From Albibacterium profundi (GTDB lineage: Bacteria > Bacteroidota > Bacteroidia > Sphingobacteriales > Sphingobacteriaceae): a DNA stretch of 64,000 bases. The notes under the pieces were generated by a model. That model did not search any database, was not told the DNA's origin, and saw only the letters and a list, made by a program, of their open reading frames with translations. Both the position numbers and the translations under genes were made by a program. This document shows positions 51,716 through 61,478 of the stretch, piece by piece. Where the stretch lies: NCBI RefSeq assembly GCF_042159835.1, contig NZ_JBBVGT010000002.1, positions 682,001 through 746,000 on the forward strand, given 5' to 3'. Position 1 is the stretch's first letter; each line of letters begins with the position of its first letter.

Positions 51716-53953
51716 ATGCAGCGAAAAACAAAAACTGATAAATTAACCAAAGACGATGTAAAGCGATATACTCGCAATTTTTGGAAGTTAATAATAGGCG
51801 CTATCGCACTCGGCTTCCTATTCATCTTATCCGTAAGGCTAGGTCTATTTGGCCCTTTGCCTTCGTTCAAGGAGCTCGAAAATCCTAAAAACAACCTTTC
51901 TAGCGAGGTAATATCAGCTGATGGTAAGGTTTTGGGGTCTTATTTCGCGCAAAACCGTTCCAATGTCACATACGAGGAACTCTCGCCCAATTTAATTAAT
52001 GCTCTTATCTCCACCGAAGACATCCGATTCTATACGCATTCGGGTATCGATTTTAAACGTACGTTTACCATTATATTCTATAACTTGGTAGGAAAACGGC
52101 AAGGAGCCAGTACCATCACTCAACAGCTTGCGCTTAATCTTTTTTCGGAAGGCCGGGCCCGAAACACGTTTAAACGTATTATCCAAAAGTTTCAGGAGTG
52201 GATAACAGCTGTACGACTCGAACGAAACTACACTAAGGAAGAGATCATTACGATGTATTTCAATACGGTCGATTTCGGTGCATATAATACCTATGGCATT
52301 AAATCAGCTGCGCGGACATACTTTAGCACTACGCCCGCGGAGTTAAGTCCTGAACAGGCGGCTGTTTTAGTAGGTATGCTCAAAGGCACTACTCTGTATT
52401 CTCCGATTAAAAACCCTAAGAACTCATTTTCTCGTCGAAATACAGTGCTTGAGAACATGCGCAAGGCTGGATTTATTTCAAGAGAAGAAGCTGACGAACT
52501 CAAAGCAAAGCCTCTCGTATTAGCTTTTAATCCGGTAAGCTACGGCGAAGGTTTAGCTCCTTATTTCCGTGCAACCTTAAAAGAAGAACTTAAAAAGATA
52601 TTTTCAGAAACGTCGCGAACCAAGGCTGACGGCACACCTTACGATTTGGATAGAGATGGTTTAAAGATCTATACGACCATCGATTCTCGTATGCAACGTT
52701 ATGCTGAAGAAGCGCAGAAAGAATGGTTACAACAACTACAGCAACAATTCAACAGAGAATATCGCAACCGTGACCCCTTTGCCAAGTATCAAGTATTACT
52801 CGATCAAGGCGTAAAACAATCGGGGCGCTATTGGTGGTTAAAGCAAAATGATGCATCTGAAGATGAGATTACGGAAAGTTTTAATACACCGACCGAAATG
52901 AGCATCTTTAGCTGGAAGGGAGAAATGGATACGGTCATGACTCCAATGGACTCGATACGGTATCATAAACTTATCCTCAGAAACTCTCTCATGTCTATGG
53001 AGCCACAAACCGGGCATGTTAAGGCTTGGGTGGGAGGAATCGACTTTAAGCATTTTAAATACGACCAAGTAAAAGTAGGGACGCGCCAAGTAGGATCAAC
53101 TGCGAAACCATTTACCTATGCGGTGGCAATCGACAACGGCTATTCGCCTTGTTACCAAGTACCCAACCGACCAATTACGATTGGCAATTGGACACCACGA
53201 GGTAGATCAATCGGAAGCCCGATTACGCTTCGCCGAGCCTTGGCTCATTCCCAAAACTTCGCAACGGTTGATATCATGCAGCAGGTTGGCCCGGTTCCGG
53301 TAGCAAATCTTATCCGCAATATGGGCATCACAAGTCCAGATTTAAAGCCCGTGCCTTCTATTTCTTTAGGCTCTTTCGATGCATCTCTATATGATATGGT
53401 TGGAGCCTACTCTACTTTTGTAAACCACGGAATATGGACGGAACCAACCTATGTATTAAGGGTTGAAGACCGAAATGGCGCTGTCATCTATGAACACAAC
53501 CCCAAAATATCCGTTGTCCTTAATGAACAAACCGCTTACGCCATGGTCGACATGCTACGGAGTGTTGTCGATGAAGGAAGCGGTCACCGTATCCGCTGGA
53601 TGTTTAATTTTACCAACCCACAAGGCGGAAAAACAGGGACAACGAATAACAACTCAGATGCTTGGTATATTGGTATCACACCGGATCTCGTGACTGGCGT
53701 ATGGACAGGTGCAGAAAACCGTGCCATTAGCTTTAGCTCCACGGCGATAGGTCAGGGTGCCAATGCGGCTTTGCCTGTTTACGCTCTCTATTTGCAACGA
53801 GTATATGCTGATAAAGAGTTACACTATACTCAGGGTGATTTTGAATTGCCGAAAAACGGACTACAGATCACCTTAGACTGTAATGAATACACAGATCAGT
53901 TTTATCAAGGACAGGAAGAAGAGGAAACTGTGGAAGACAGACTAGGTTTTTAA
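51716..53953 (+). CDS. class A penicillin-binding protein (PBP1A-like)
   Basis: Bifunctional peptidoglycan synthase (745 aa). Short cytoplasmic N-terminus and one membrane helix (WKLIIGAIALGFLFILSVRL). Glycosyltransferase domain: Glu motif STEDIRFYTHSGID and GASTITQQLALNLFSE. Transpeptidase domain: catalytic Ser in STAKPF, SQN, and KTGTTN. Faces the M23 peptidase gene divergently, pairing a wall synthase with a wall hydrolase. A strong terminator follows. Confidence 0.95.
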   Translation: MQRKTKTDKLTKDDVKRYTRNFWKLIIGAIALGFLFILSVRLGLFGPLPSFKELENPKNNLSSEVISADGKVLGSYFAQNRSNVTYEELSPNLINALISTEDIRFYTHSGIDFKRTFTIIFYNLVGKRQGASTITQQLALNLFSEGRARNTFKRIIQKFQEWITAVRLERNYTKEEIITMYFNTVDFGAYNTYGIKSAARTYFSTTPAELSPEQAAVLVGMLKGTTLYSPIKNPKNSFSRRNTVLENMRKAGFISREEADELKAKPLVLAFNPVSYGEGLAPYFRATLKEELKKIFSETSRTKADGTPYDLDRDGLKIYTTIDSRMQRYAEEAQKEWLQQLQQQFNREYRNRDPFAKYQVLLDQGVKQSGRYWWLKQNDASEDEITESFNTPTEMSIFSWKGEMDTVMTPMDSIRYHKLILRNSLMSMEPQTGHVKAWVGGIDFKHFKYDQVKVGTRQVGSTAKPFTYAVAIDNGYSPCYQVPNRPITIGNWTPRGRSIGSPITLRRALAHSQNFATVDIMQQVGPVPVANLIRNMGITSPDLKPVPSISLGSFDASLYDMVGAYSTFVNHGIWTEPTYVLRVEDRNGAVIYEHNPKISVVLNEQTAYAMVDMLRSVVDEGSGHRIRWMFNFTNPQGGKTGTTNNNSDAWYIGITPDLVTGVWTGAENRAISFSSTAIGQGANAALPVYALYLQRVYADKELHYTQGDFELPKNGLQITLDCNEYTDQFYQGQEEEETVEDRLGF

Positions 53954-53975
53954 TATCATCTAAAGCCAGGATAAA

Positions 53976-54023
53976 TAAATTAATAAGGGCTGGAAACAAA
54001 TGTTTCCGGCCCTTATTAATTTA
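53976..54023. terminator. bidirectional terminator between PBP1A and hemL
   Basis: Arms 53976-53990 and 54009-54023 (AAGGGC/GCCCTT core) extend inward through a T-G wobble and GGAAACA/TGTTTCC, giving about 23 pairs and a 2-nt gap at the tip. AT-rich ends give T-runs on both strands. Confidence 0.9.
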
Positions 54024-54057
54024 CGGTAAAACAGCTTAGTCGCTATTCGCTCTTAAA

Positions 54058-55422
54058 TTACCTAAAAACAACTTCCAAGCTCTCAAAAATTGCACGCTTC
54101 GTTTTCTCCAAATCAGTTTTGGTATGTGCACTCGAAACAAAACCAACCTCATAGCCTGAAGGTCCAAAATAAATACCGCGATTCAACAATTCACGGTGCA
54201 TCACTTTATACTTTTCCATGCTCGCCGGATCTATGTCCGATGCTGCACGAATTTGCTCCTGATCTGTAAAAGCAATCCAAAAGATCGATCCCACAGAGAA
54301 TATTTTTACTTTATAGTTCTTCGCTGCAACAAAACGGCGAAGTGCCTCCACAAAGTCTTTTGTCTTACTATTAAGGGATTTATAAACTCCATTTTTTAAG
54401 ACCGTTAACTGAGCAATCCCTGCCGCCATTGCGATAGGATTGCCCGACAAAGTACCGGCCTGATAAACCCCACCATCAGGAGATATATAACTCATGATGT
54501 CACTGGATGCACCATAGGCGCCAACTGGCATTCCACCACCGATAATTTTCCCGTAAGTAATGATGTCAGGCTGGATATCATAATAAGCAGCAGCACCCTC
54601 AAAGCCTAAACGGAATCCGGTAATCACCTCATCAAATATTAGTAAAGCATTATTCTCCGTCGTTATTTTACGCAGGTATTCTACATACTCCTGTTCTTGG
54701 ATCAGCAAACCGTTATTTGCCGGAATCCCTTCAATAATCACCGCTGCAACTTGATCCTTGAATTGTCCAAAGGCGTCTTCAATGGCGTCTTTATCGTTGA
54801 GAGGAATAACAATGGTTTCATCGGCAAAGCTTTTCGGAACACCCGCAGAAGAAGTTTCCCCAAAAGTCACCAAGCCAGAACCGGCCTTTACCAGTAAAGA
54901 GTCGGAATGACCGTGATAACACCCCTCAAATTTGATAATCTTGTCCTTTTTTGTATAACCTCTTGCCAATCGAATCGCAGACATCACAGCTTCTGTTCCG
55001 GAACTTACAAATCGGATTTTTTCCAGATACCGGTTGTTTTGCAGGATCAATTCGGCCAATTCGTTTTCTAACACGGTCGGCGCCCCAAAACTAAGGCCAT
55101 TCTGTAAGGCTTCCGTAACACTCTCACGAACTTTCTCGTGATTGTGACCCAGAATAAGCGGGCCCCATGAACAGCAGAAATCAATAAATTCATTACCGTC
55201 GGCGTCCCAAATTCGGCAGCCGTCACCCTTCTCAATAAACAAAGGCGCCCCGTGAACCGATTTAAAAGCACGTACTGGTGAGTTCACCCCACCTGGAAAA
55301 TATTGTTTGGCTTTCTCGTAAAGTTGTGTCGATTTTTCTCTAGAAATATCAGGCTTAGAACCGTCGTTATAACCACCCGATTCACTCGAAGAAAACATTT
55401 TTTTAATAGAATCTATCATCAT
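54058..55422 (-). CDS. hemL: glutamate-1-semialdehyde 2,1-aminomutase
   Basis: PLP enzyme making 5-aminolevulinate from glutamate-1-semialdehyde (454 aa). The PLP lysine is in TYGKIIGGGMPVGAYG; SSGTEAVMSAIRLARGYT is the phosphate-binding region. The first ~30 residues (MMIDSIKKMFSSSESGGYND) are an extra N-terminus beyond the usual PGGVNSPVRAF start. ATG ATG at 55422/55419. Last gene of the heme cluster. Confidence 0.96.
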   Translation of the reverse strand: MMIDSIKKMFSSSESGGYNDGSKPDISREKSTQLYEKAKQYFPGGVNSPVRAFKSVHGAPLFIEKGDGCRIWDADGNEFIDFCCSWGPLILGHNHEKVRESVTEALQNGLSFGAPTVLENELAELILQNNRYLEKIRFVSSGTEAVMSAIRLARGYTKKDKIIKFEGCYHGHSDSLLVKAGSGLVTFGETSSAGVPKSFADETIVIPLNDKDAIEDAFGQFKDQVAAVIIEGIPANNGLLIQEQEYVEYLRKITTENNALLIFDEVITGFRLGFEGAAAYYDIQPDIITYGKIIGGGMPVGAYGASSDIMSYISPDGGVYQAGTLSGNPIAMAAGIAQLTVLKNGVYKSLNSKTKDFVEALRRFVAAKNYKVKIFSVGSIFWIAFTDQEQIRAASDIDPASMEKYKVMHRELLNRGIYFGPSGYEVGFVSSAHTKTDLEKTKRAIFESLEVVFR

Positions 55423-55435
55423 TCATTTTTATTTT

Positions 55436-56407
55436 TTAGGACAGCCAGCCCTTTTCTACCAAATCCCTTGCATGATAGGTTATAATAATATCTGCGCCCG
55501 CACGAGCGAATGCATACATATTCTCGAGTACTAATTGCTGCTCATCAATTAAACCCGCTCGCGCACCCATCTTTACAAGCGAATATTCGCCTGATACGTT
55601 ATATGCTGCCAAAGGCAAGGACGAGCTTTCTTTAACTTCCTTAATAATATCGAGATAGGCCAGCGCAGGCTTCACCATTAAAACATCCGCACCTTCATCC
55701 TCATCCAACTGAGCTTCACGAATTGATTCTCGTGAATTACGATAATCCATTTGATATGCCTTACGATCGCCAGATGACGGAGAAGAATCTGCCGCTTCCC
55801 TAAAAGGACCGTAATACGCTGACGCAAACTTCACGCTATAACTCATAATCCCTACTTGTTCAAATCCACTATCATCCAGCAAGTTGCGAATACCAGCTAC
55901 GCGACCGTCCATCATATCGGAGGGAGCAACCATATCTGCACCTGCTTGTGCATGAGATAAGGCCATTTTAGCCAACACCTCAACGGTCTCATCATTTTGA
56001 ACATAACCGTCCCTCAAAACCCCACAATGTCCATGCGTCGTATAAGCACAAGCGCATATGTCGGTAATAATAAAAATACGGTCTTGGAACTCCTTCTTCA
56101 ATGCTTTAATCGCCGTCACAACAATGGAGTTATTATGATAACATGAGGATGCGTCTTCCGTTTTTTCTTCGCCAACACCAAAAAGAAGAACCTTGTCGAT
56201 TCCAAGATTCAAGCCGATTTTCACATCTTCGATCAAGGTATCAACCGAAAAATGATAAATACCAGGCATCGCTTCTATTTCATGCTTAATCCCCTCGCCA
56301 GGCATAACAAAATATGGATACACCAACATGTCTCTGGACAAGCGAGTCTCTGCCACCATATTCCTGACAATGGCATTCCGTCTTAATCGTCGTGGTCGTA
56401 TAATCAT
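55436..56407 (-). CDS. hemB: delta-aminolevulinic acid dehydratase
   Basis: Condenses two 5-aminolevulinates to porphobilinogen (323 aa). Zinc-type active site with three Cys: ITDICACAYTTHGHCG. The two Schiff-base lysines are in SYSVKFASAYYGPFR and LMVKPALAYLD. 13 nt before hemL, 49 nt after hemCD. ATG start. Confidence 0.97.
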   Translation of the reverse strand: MIIRPRRLRRNAIVRNMVAETRLSRDMLVYPYFVMPGEGIKHEIEAMPGIYHFSVDTLIEDVKIGLNLGIDKVLLFGVGEEKTEDASSCYHNNSIVVTAIKALKKEFQDRIFIITDICACAYTTHGHCGVLRDGYVQNDETVEVLAKMALSHAQAGADMVAPSDMMDGRVAGIRNLLDDSGFEQVGIMSYSVKFASAYYGPFREAADSSPSSGDRKAYQMDYRNSRESIREAQLDEDEGADVLMVKPALAYLDIIKEVKESSSLPLAAYNVSGEYSLVKMGARAGLIDEQQLVLENMYAFARAGADIIITYHARDLVEKGWLS

Positions 56408-56456
56408 TGTATTATTATTTTTATACGTAGTCTTCTATACGTAATTTTTATACCTT

Positions 56457-58046
56457 TTATAAGGATAAAGCAAAGACAGCTTCCGCCAAACCAATCTCAT
56501 CTGGCGAATAAGGCAAGGAATAGGACACTCCATATTCTTCGAGTTTCTTGCCGGTCGAATAACCAATACTGATCACACGCTGTCCGGGATCAATCAAGTT
56601 CGTTGCGAAGTATGCATCCACATTGCTCGGGCTTGTAAATATAAGAACCTCGGCATTGGATTTCGATACATCATCTGCCAAAACAGTTTCGTATACAGGC
56701 AAGTCAATTACTTTAATATCATCCGACATCTGACTTTGAATAGTTTTATACGAACCTTTGGCTCCAGGGAACAAAACGGTTGTATTGGGGTTAGCAGCGG
56801 CAAACACCCTGCCTATCTCGGCTGTATCAATACCCTCATCTTGTCCGGTATATGCAGCATCGTGTCCAAATTGCTTCAGCATTGCTTCTGAGCCACGCCC
56901 TACAACAGCAAATTTCGTTTTCTTACTTAATCTTGGCTCAAGACTAAAGAAATTCTCTATTCCATTTTTGCTACTAAAGAAAACCCAATCCACATGCTTC
57001 AGAATAAAAGGATCAAGCTTATTAATTATTGGGTATATTCGAATCAGGGACTCTCCTTCCAAACTTATATTATTTTTTTTTAGCGCTCGGAACAAATAGC
57101 TATTTTCGTCTATATCTCGGCTGATAAAGACGCTGGACGGCAGTTTCCTCTCTTCATTCTTATAGACATCAAAAATCTTCTCAGCTAAACCTTCGGAATG
57201 TTCAGAAGCCATAAAGACCCGGTCAGGGAAATGATTACTTGTTTCAGCCATGGAGGTCCATACTTCAAATTGGCCATCCTCATAACGGGAATAACAACCC
57301 AAAGGTAGGTGACATCCGCCGTCAAAAAGATTCAACACCTTTCTTTCAATGGAAATTATTTCTTCCACAGCCGTTGAGTTTATTTTCTGTAAGATTTCTT
57401 TTAATTCTGTATTGTTCTCATTGATTTGTACGGCCAATACTCCTTGCGCTGGAGCCGGAACAATCTCCGTCGGATTAATAACTTCAACGTGAAACTCACT
57501 CAGGTCAATCTGAATACGCTCAACACCCGCCTTCGCAATCATAATAGCGTCATAATTTTCATCACGGAGCTTCTGTATCCTCGTATTGATGTTTCCTCGC
57601 AAATCCTCTATCTCCAGATCCGGACGCAAGGCCAAAAGTTGTGATTTCCGTCTGTTGGAAGAAGTCCCCACGATCGCATTGTGTTTCAATGCTAGCTTCT
57701 TTTTCGAGTCGACGCAATCCTTTAAAATCAATAGCAATTCCGACGGGTCTTCACGGTCAGAAACAGCTGCGATGATTAACCCCGGAGGATTCGTTGTCGG
57801 TAAATCTTTATGCGAATGTACGGCGATATCAATTGTACCTGATAAAAGTTCCTCTTCAAGCTCCTTTGTAAAGAAGCCTTTCCCTTCCAGCTTATCCAAA
57901 CGTAAGTGTTGAATATGATCGCCCTGTGTCTTAATGATTTTAAGTTCGGCGGGGTAGCCAAATTCTGCTAAACGATCTTTTATATGATTGGCTTGCCAAA
58001 GCGCAAGTTCACTACCTCTGGTTCCAATAGTAAAAGTTTTCTCCAC
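56457..58046 (-). CDS. hemCD: fused porphobilinogen deaminase / uroporphyrinogen-III synthase
   Basis: One 529-residue chain for two consecutive steps. Residues 1 to about 305 are HemC: IGTRGSELALWQAN, HSHKDLPTTNPPGL, and the cofactor-binding Cys245 in FDGGCHLPLGC. From about 310 to the end the sequence matches the uroporphyrinogen-III synthase fold (DWVFFSSKNGIENFFSL; LIFTSPSNVDAYFAT). GTG start at 58046. No frameshift or stop at the junction, so it is a real fusion. Confidence 0.93.
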   Translation of the reverse strand: MEKTFTIGTRGSELALWQANHIKDRLAEFGYPAELKIIKTQGDHIQHLRLDKLEGKGFFTKELEEELLSGTIDIAVHSHKDLPTTNPPGLIIAAVSDREDPSELLLILKDCVDSKKKLALKHNAIVGTSSNRRKSQLLALRPDLEIEDLRGNINTRIQKLRDENYDAIMIAKAGVERIQIDLSEFHVEVINPTEIVPAPAQGVLAVQINENNTELKEILQKINSTAVEEIISIERKVLNLFDGGCHLPLGCYSRYEDGQFEVWTSMAETSNHFPDRVFMASEHSEGLAEKIFDVYKNEERKLPSSVFISRDIDENSYLFRALKKNNISLEGESLIRIYPIINKLDPFILKHVDWVFFSSKNGIENFFSLEPRLSKKTKFAVVGRGSEAMLKQFGHDAAYTGQDEGIDTAEIGRVFAAANPNTTVLFPGAKGSYKTIQSQMSDDIKVIDLPVYETVLADDVSKSNAEVLIFTSPSNVDAYFATNLIDPGQRVISIGYSTGKKLEEYGVSYSLPYSPDEIGLAEAVFALSL

Positions 58047-58094
58047 AGTAATATCCTTAAATGAAAAAGTAAACAGACGCTAAAATAGTAGAAA

Positions 58095-59330
58095 TTATTC
58101 TATCTCGCTATTCTTTACCAAGATCTCTTTCGCCATCACCATGGGCACGCTAATATATTTCTTTTCAAGATAATTTACTACCTTTTCCAACACTGCTCTC
58201 GAGTTCTCATCCAGCGTACTCACTTCTCGTGCAAAAACAGTGTTTAGAGCAAAAGAATTGATTTCCTTTACTTTTTGCGGAACTTCACGCATCGCTAATT
58301 CCACTTTACGTTGTTTCAATAAAGGCAGAAACTCTTGTATATTCTCGTCAATGATCCGTTCGGCATGGACCAACTCTTCGTATCGATCTTGTAAATTCTT
58401 ATTAGCAACAGATTGAAGGCTGCTTACTTCAATATAATTAACAGCATTATTAGCCAGCACCTCTTCCGATATATCATTAGGAACAGCGAGATCAATAATC
58501 GTCTTTTTACTTTTGTCGTCACCAATCAGCTTCTGATAGAGGTCATTAGTAATAATCGCCTCAGTAGAACCCGTACAGGTAATCAGTACATCAAAGCCCC
58601 CGTTATAATTTTCAAGCTCAGATAATGGATAAGCACGGCCGTTCAACTCCTTTGCCAAAGCTTCTGCTTTTTCAAACGTACGGTTAAACACAACAAATTC
58701 TGAGTCCTTATGCTTTTGAATATATTTGGCGATATTCTGATTCGTTTCACCAGCACCGACAATCAGGAAGCGTGGATTTTCAACTAACCCCTGTTCTCTT
58801 AAACTACGATAGGCCAATGAAACAACGGAAATAGGCTTTCGTGAAATATCTGTATTAGTATATACCTCCTTAGCGGTCTTAACCAATTGATTCATCAACA
58901 TGCGCATAAAATCTCCTGTAAAACCGGCAGACCTTGAACGTTCGTATGCTTTCCGTACTTGAGCTAAAATCTCCTTTTCACCCACTACTAGACTTTCCAA
59001 TGAGCAGGAAATACGAAACAAGTGATTAATCGCTTCTAAGCCTTCGTAAGATTCTAATTGGGATAAAACAGGATTGAACTTGCATTCTGGAATGGAAATA
59101 CTTAACGCTTCGAAGAAACGTGTTTTAAATTCATCATCTAGGTTATTCTCATCATAAAAGACAAACTCCACTCGATTACATGTTCCTATGTAAAAAAGTT
59201 CATTTGTTTTTAAGACGTTTTTTAATTGCAACAGCTTCGGATCCAACTCTTCATCACAGATCACTAAGTTACCCAGATCCTTCAGATCCACATTTTTATG
59301 CGTATATGCAATTACTTTAAGATTTTTCAA
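58095..59330 (-). CDS. hemA: glutamyl-tRNA reductase
   Basis: First committed step of heme synthesis in the C5 pathway (411 aa). Catalytic Cys51 in GTCNRVEF, NADPH site FLIVGAGETNQNIAKYIQ, and a C-terminal dimerisation helix. The frame is open from 59372, but a -7 element overlies that region, so I take the TTG at 59330 (MKNLKVIAYTHKNVDL), which fits the family start. First gene of the hemA-hemCD-hemB-hemL cluster. Confidence 0.93.
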   Translation of the reverse strand: MKNLKVIAYTHKNVDLKDLGNLVICDEELDPKLLQLKNVLKTNELFYIGTCNRVEFVFYDENNLDDEFKTRFFEALSISIPECKFNPVLSQLESYEGLEAINHLFRISCSLESLVVGEKEILAQVRKAYERSRSAGFTGDFMRMLMNQLVKTAKEVYTNTDISRKPISVVSLAYRSLREQGLVENPRFLIVGAGETNQNIAKYIQKHKDSEFVVFNRTFEKAEALAKELNGRAYPLSELENYNGGFDVLITCTGSTEAIITNDLYQKLIGDDKSKKTIIDLAVPNDISEEVLANNAVNYIEVSSLQSVANKNLQDRYEELVHAERIIDENIQEFLPLLKQRKVELAMREVPQKVKEINSFALNTVFAREVSTLDENSRAVLEKVVNYLEKKYISVPMVMAKEILVKNSEIE

Positions 59331-59359
59331 GGTATCGTATAGTGCTTTTAAAACAGCTA

Positions 59360-59367
59360 CAAAAATA
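59360..59367 (-). promoter_or_regulatory. -7 promoter element for the heme cluster
   Basis: Minus strand TATTTTTG, an exact TAnnTTTG match, 29 nt before the chosen hemA start. A TTGAC lies upstream but 24 nt away, longer than usual. Confidence 0.4.
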
Positions 59368-59436
59368 AGCAATAAGGTACATGCTCATTGTCAATTGTTT
59401 GTAAAACAGGTATATTTAGAACGTTTATAAATAAAA

Positions 59437-61461
59437 TCAAGACTTAACACCCTCATCTTCAATCCACTTCCCATCCGCTTTAATGATTTCTATCAATTCA
59501 TCCAACGCATCATTCGTATCAACGTTCTTCTTTACCACTTGCTTACCCCGGTAAAGGGTGATTTTCCCCGGCCCCGCACCGACATACCCATAGTCTGCAT
59601 CGGCCATTTCGCCCGGCCCGTTCACGATACAACCCATGATACCAATCTTCAAACCTTTCAAATGGTTCGTGCGACTTCGAATAAGCTGAGTAGTTTCTTG
59701 TAGGTCGAAAAGTGTCCGCCCGCAACTCGGGCAGGATATGTATTCTGTTTTTGATATTCTTGAACGTGTTGCTTGTAGAATTCCAAAGGAAATCGACGCA
59801 ACGTGTTCCAATGGGGTTGCTCTTGAATCAAGCCAGATTCCGTCCCCGTAGCCTTCTGTTAACAAGCCTCCAAAATCCGTACCTGCATAGATCTGCAATT
59901 TAGATATAGGTTCATTCGGGTTCATCAAGTCACCCTTAGGTCCACTAAAATCTTCGGGGTCATATGTCCGCTTGATAATTACCGGCACATCAATCCCGTT
60001 TTCTACCAGTTGGCAAAAAAACCAACGTTGATCTGCCATTCCATGCGCTTGGTCGGTCTCTAAAACAAAAACGAGTGTCTTATCAAATTGGAGCTCAGCA
60101 AAAAGATCGCCTTCCAAATCGTTGGCCTTAACCCTAACTAAATTGAGTTGAGCATCCCGCTCTTCGGCGGACAAATACTCTTTCAAACTAAATAGCGGAT
60201 GAATATTGACAGGTTGTCTGAAATTCTTCCAAGTCTCATAGTCATAAATCTGTTTCAGATTGGCGGGCATAATAAAAGATGGGAGCTGATCCGCCAAATA
60301 GACGAAATCGACCGACTGCTCACCCATGTGATATTTATCCAACAAAGCGTCGTAACGATAGCCCACAGGTGTTAATATGAACGGGTCGAGCAAGTTCTCC
60401 CGAGAAATATCAGCTACAACTCTTGGAACCTGAGAACTACCAATAAAATTATTTACCTCGGTCGTTTCTCTTCTCGTATGGTCTCTCGCCGGCAAGCACA
60501 TCTCTTTAAAAGAAGAAAACACATCCGGAGAAACTTCTTTTAACCGACGTTCATTATAGCGTTCTACTAGCGCAATAGCCACTGGCGCCTCTAATTCGGG
60601 CTCTTCTGTCAATGAAACACGCACCGTATCTCCTAAACCGTCTTCCAAAAGAGTTCCGATACCTACAGCCGATTTGATCCGTCCATCTTCACCATCGCCT
60701 GCTTCAGTTACCCCTAAATGTAGCGGATAGTTCATACCCTCTTCAGTCATTTTCTCGACCAATTGCCGATAAGCCTGAATCATCACCTGCGGATTACTAG
60801 ACTTCATTGAAATAACCAGATTATAGAACTTCAAATCCTCACACATGCGGATAAACTCCATCGCAGATTCAACCATACCCTCCGGCGTATCACCATAATG
60901 ACTCATGATCCGATCTGATAAAGACCCATGGTTCGTACCGATACGCATCGCGGTACCATATTCTTTGCAAATATTGACAAGGGGAGAAAACTTTTTGTAA
61001 ATCCGTTCCAGTTCGTTTTGATACTCGGCTTCGGTATAGCTTAGTTCATTAAACTTTTTCTTATCCGCATAATTACCGGGATTAATTCGCACCTTCTCAA
61101 CAATTCTGGCTGCTACTTCCGCAGCGTTTGGCGTAAAATGAATATCGGCTACCAATGGCACATTGCAGCCCCTCAATCGCAATTGCTTCTTGATTTCAGC
61201 AAGGTTCTGTGCTTCCTTAATGCTAGGTGCTGTAATACGCACATATTCACAGCCGGCATCTACCATTCTCAAGGTTTGTTCAACAGAACCTAGCGTATCC
61301 ATTGTATCGACCGTTGTCATACTCTGAATACGAATGGGATTATTCGCGCCCATCGGCACATCACCAACCGTCACTTCACGTGTTTGGTATCGGGAATAAT
61401 GCAACAAAGAATTGCAATACACTCCCGGAAGCTTCTTACCAACTGTAGTATCCATATCCAT
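59437..61461 (-). CDS. ispG: (E)-4-hydroxy-3-methylbut-2-enyl-diphosphate synthase, long form
   Basis: Sixth step of the MEP isoprenoid pathway (674 aa; the short form is about 370-400). N-terminal TIM barrel (VRINPGNYADKKKF), a large inserted domain in the middle, and a C-terminal [4Fe-4S] domain with Cys in CPSCGRTLFDLQET and GIMGCIVNGPGEMADADYG. A promoter -7 element covers the TTG at 61473, so the ATG at 61461 is used. The three-domain layout is known from plants and Bacteroidota. Confidence 0.95.
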   Translation of the reverse strand: MDMDTTVGKKLPGVYCNSLLHYSRYQTREVTVGDVPMGANNPIRIQSMTTVDTMDTLGSVEQTLRMVDAGCEYVRITAPSIKEAQNLAEIKKQLRLRGCNVPLVADIHFTPNAAEVAARIVEKVRINPGNYADKKKFNELSYTEAEYQNELERIYKKFSPLVNICKEYGTAMRIGTNHGSLSDRIMSHYGDTPEGMVESAMEFIRMCEDLKFYNLVISMKSSNPQVMIQAYRQLVEKMTEEGMNYPLHLGVTEAGDGEDGRIKSAVGIGTLLEDGLGDTVRVSLTEEPELEAPVAIALVERYNERRLKEVSPDVFSSFKEMCLPARDHTRRETTEVNNFIGSSQVPRVVADISRENLLDPFILTPVGYRYDALLDKYHMGEQSVDFVYLADQLPSFIMPANLKQIYDYETWKNFRQPVNIHPLFSLKEYLSAEERDAQLNLVRVKANDLEGDLFAELQFDKTLVFVLETDQAHGMADQRWFFCQLVENGIDVPVIIKRTYDPEDFSGPKGDLMNPNEPISKLQIYAGTDFGGLLTEGYGDGIWLDSRATPLEHVASISFGILQATRSRISKTEYISCPSCGRTLFDLQETTQLIRSRTNHLKGLKIGIMGCIVNGPGEMADADYGYVGAGPGKITLYRGKQVVKKNVDTNDALDELIEIIKADGKWIEDEGVKS

Positions 61462-61470
61462 TATTATATA

Positions 61471-61478
61471 CAAAGTTA
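61471..61478 (-). promoter_or_regulatory. -7 promoter element for ispG
   Basis: Minus strand TAACTTTG, an exact TAnnTTTG match, 9 nt before the chosen ATG; it overlaps the stop of the upstream EcsC gene. If used, the leader would be only a few bases. Confidence 0.4.
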
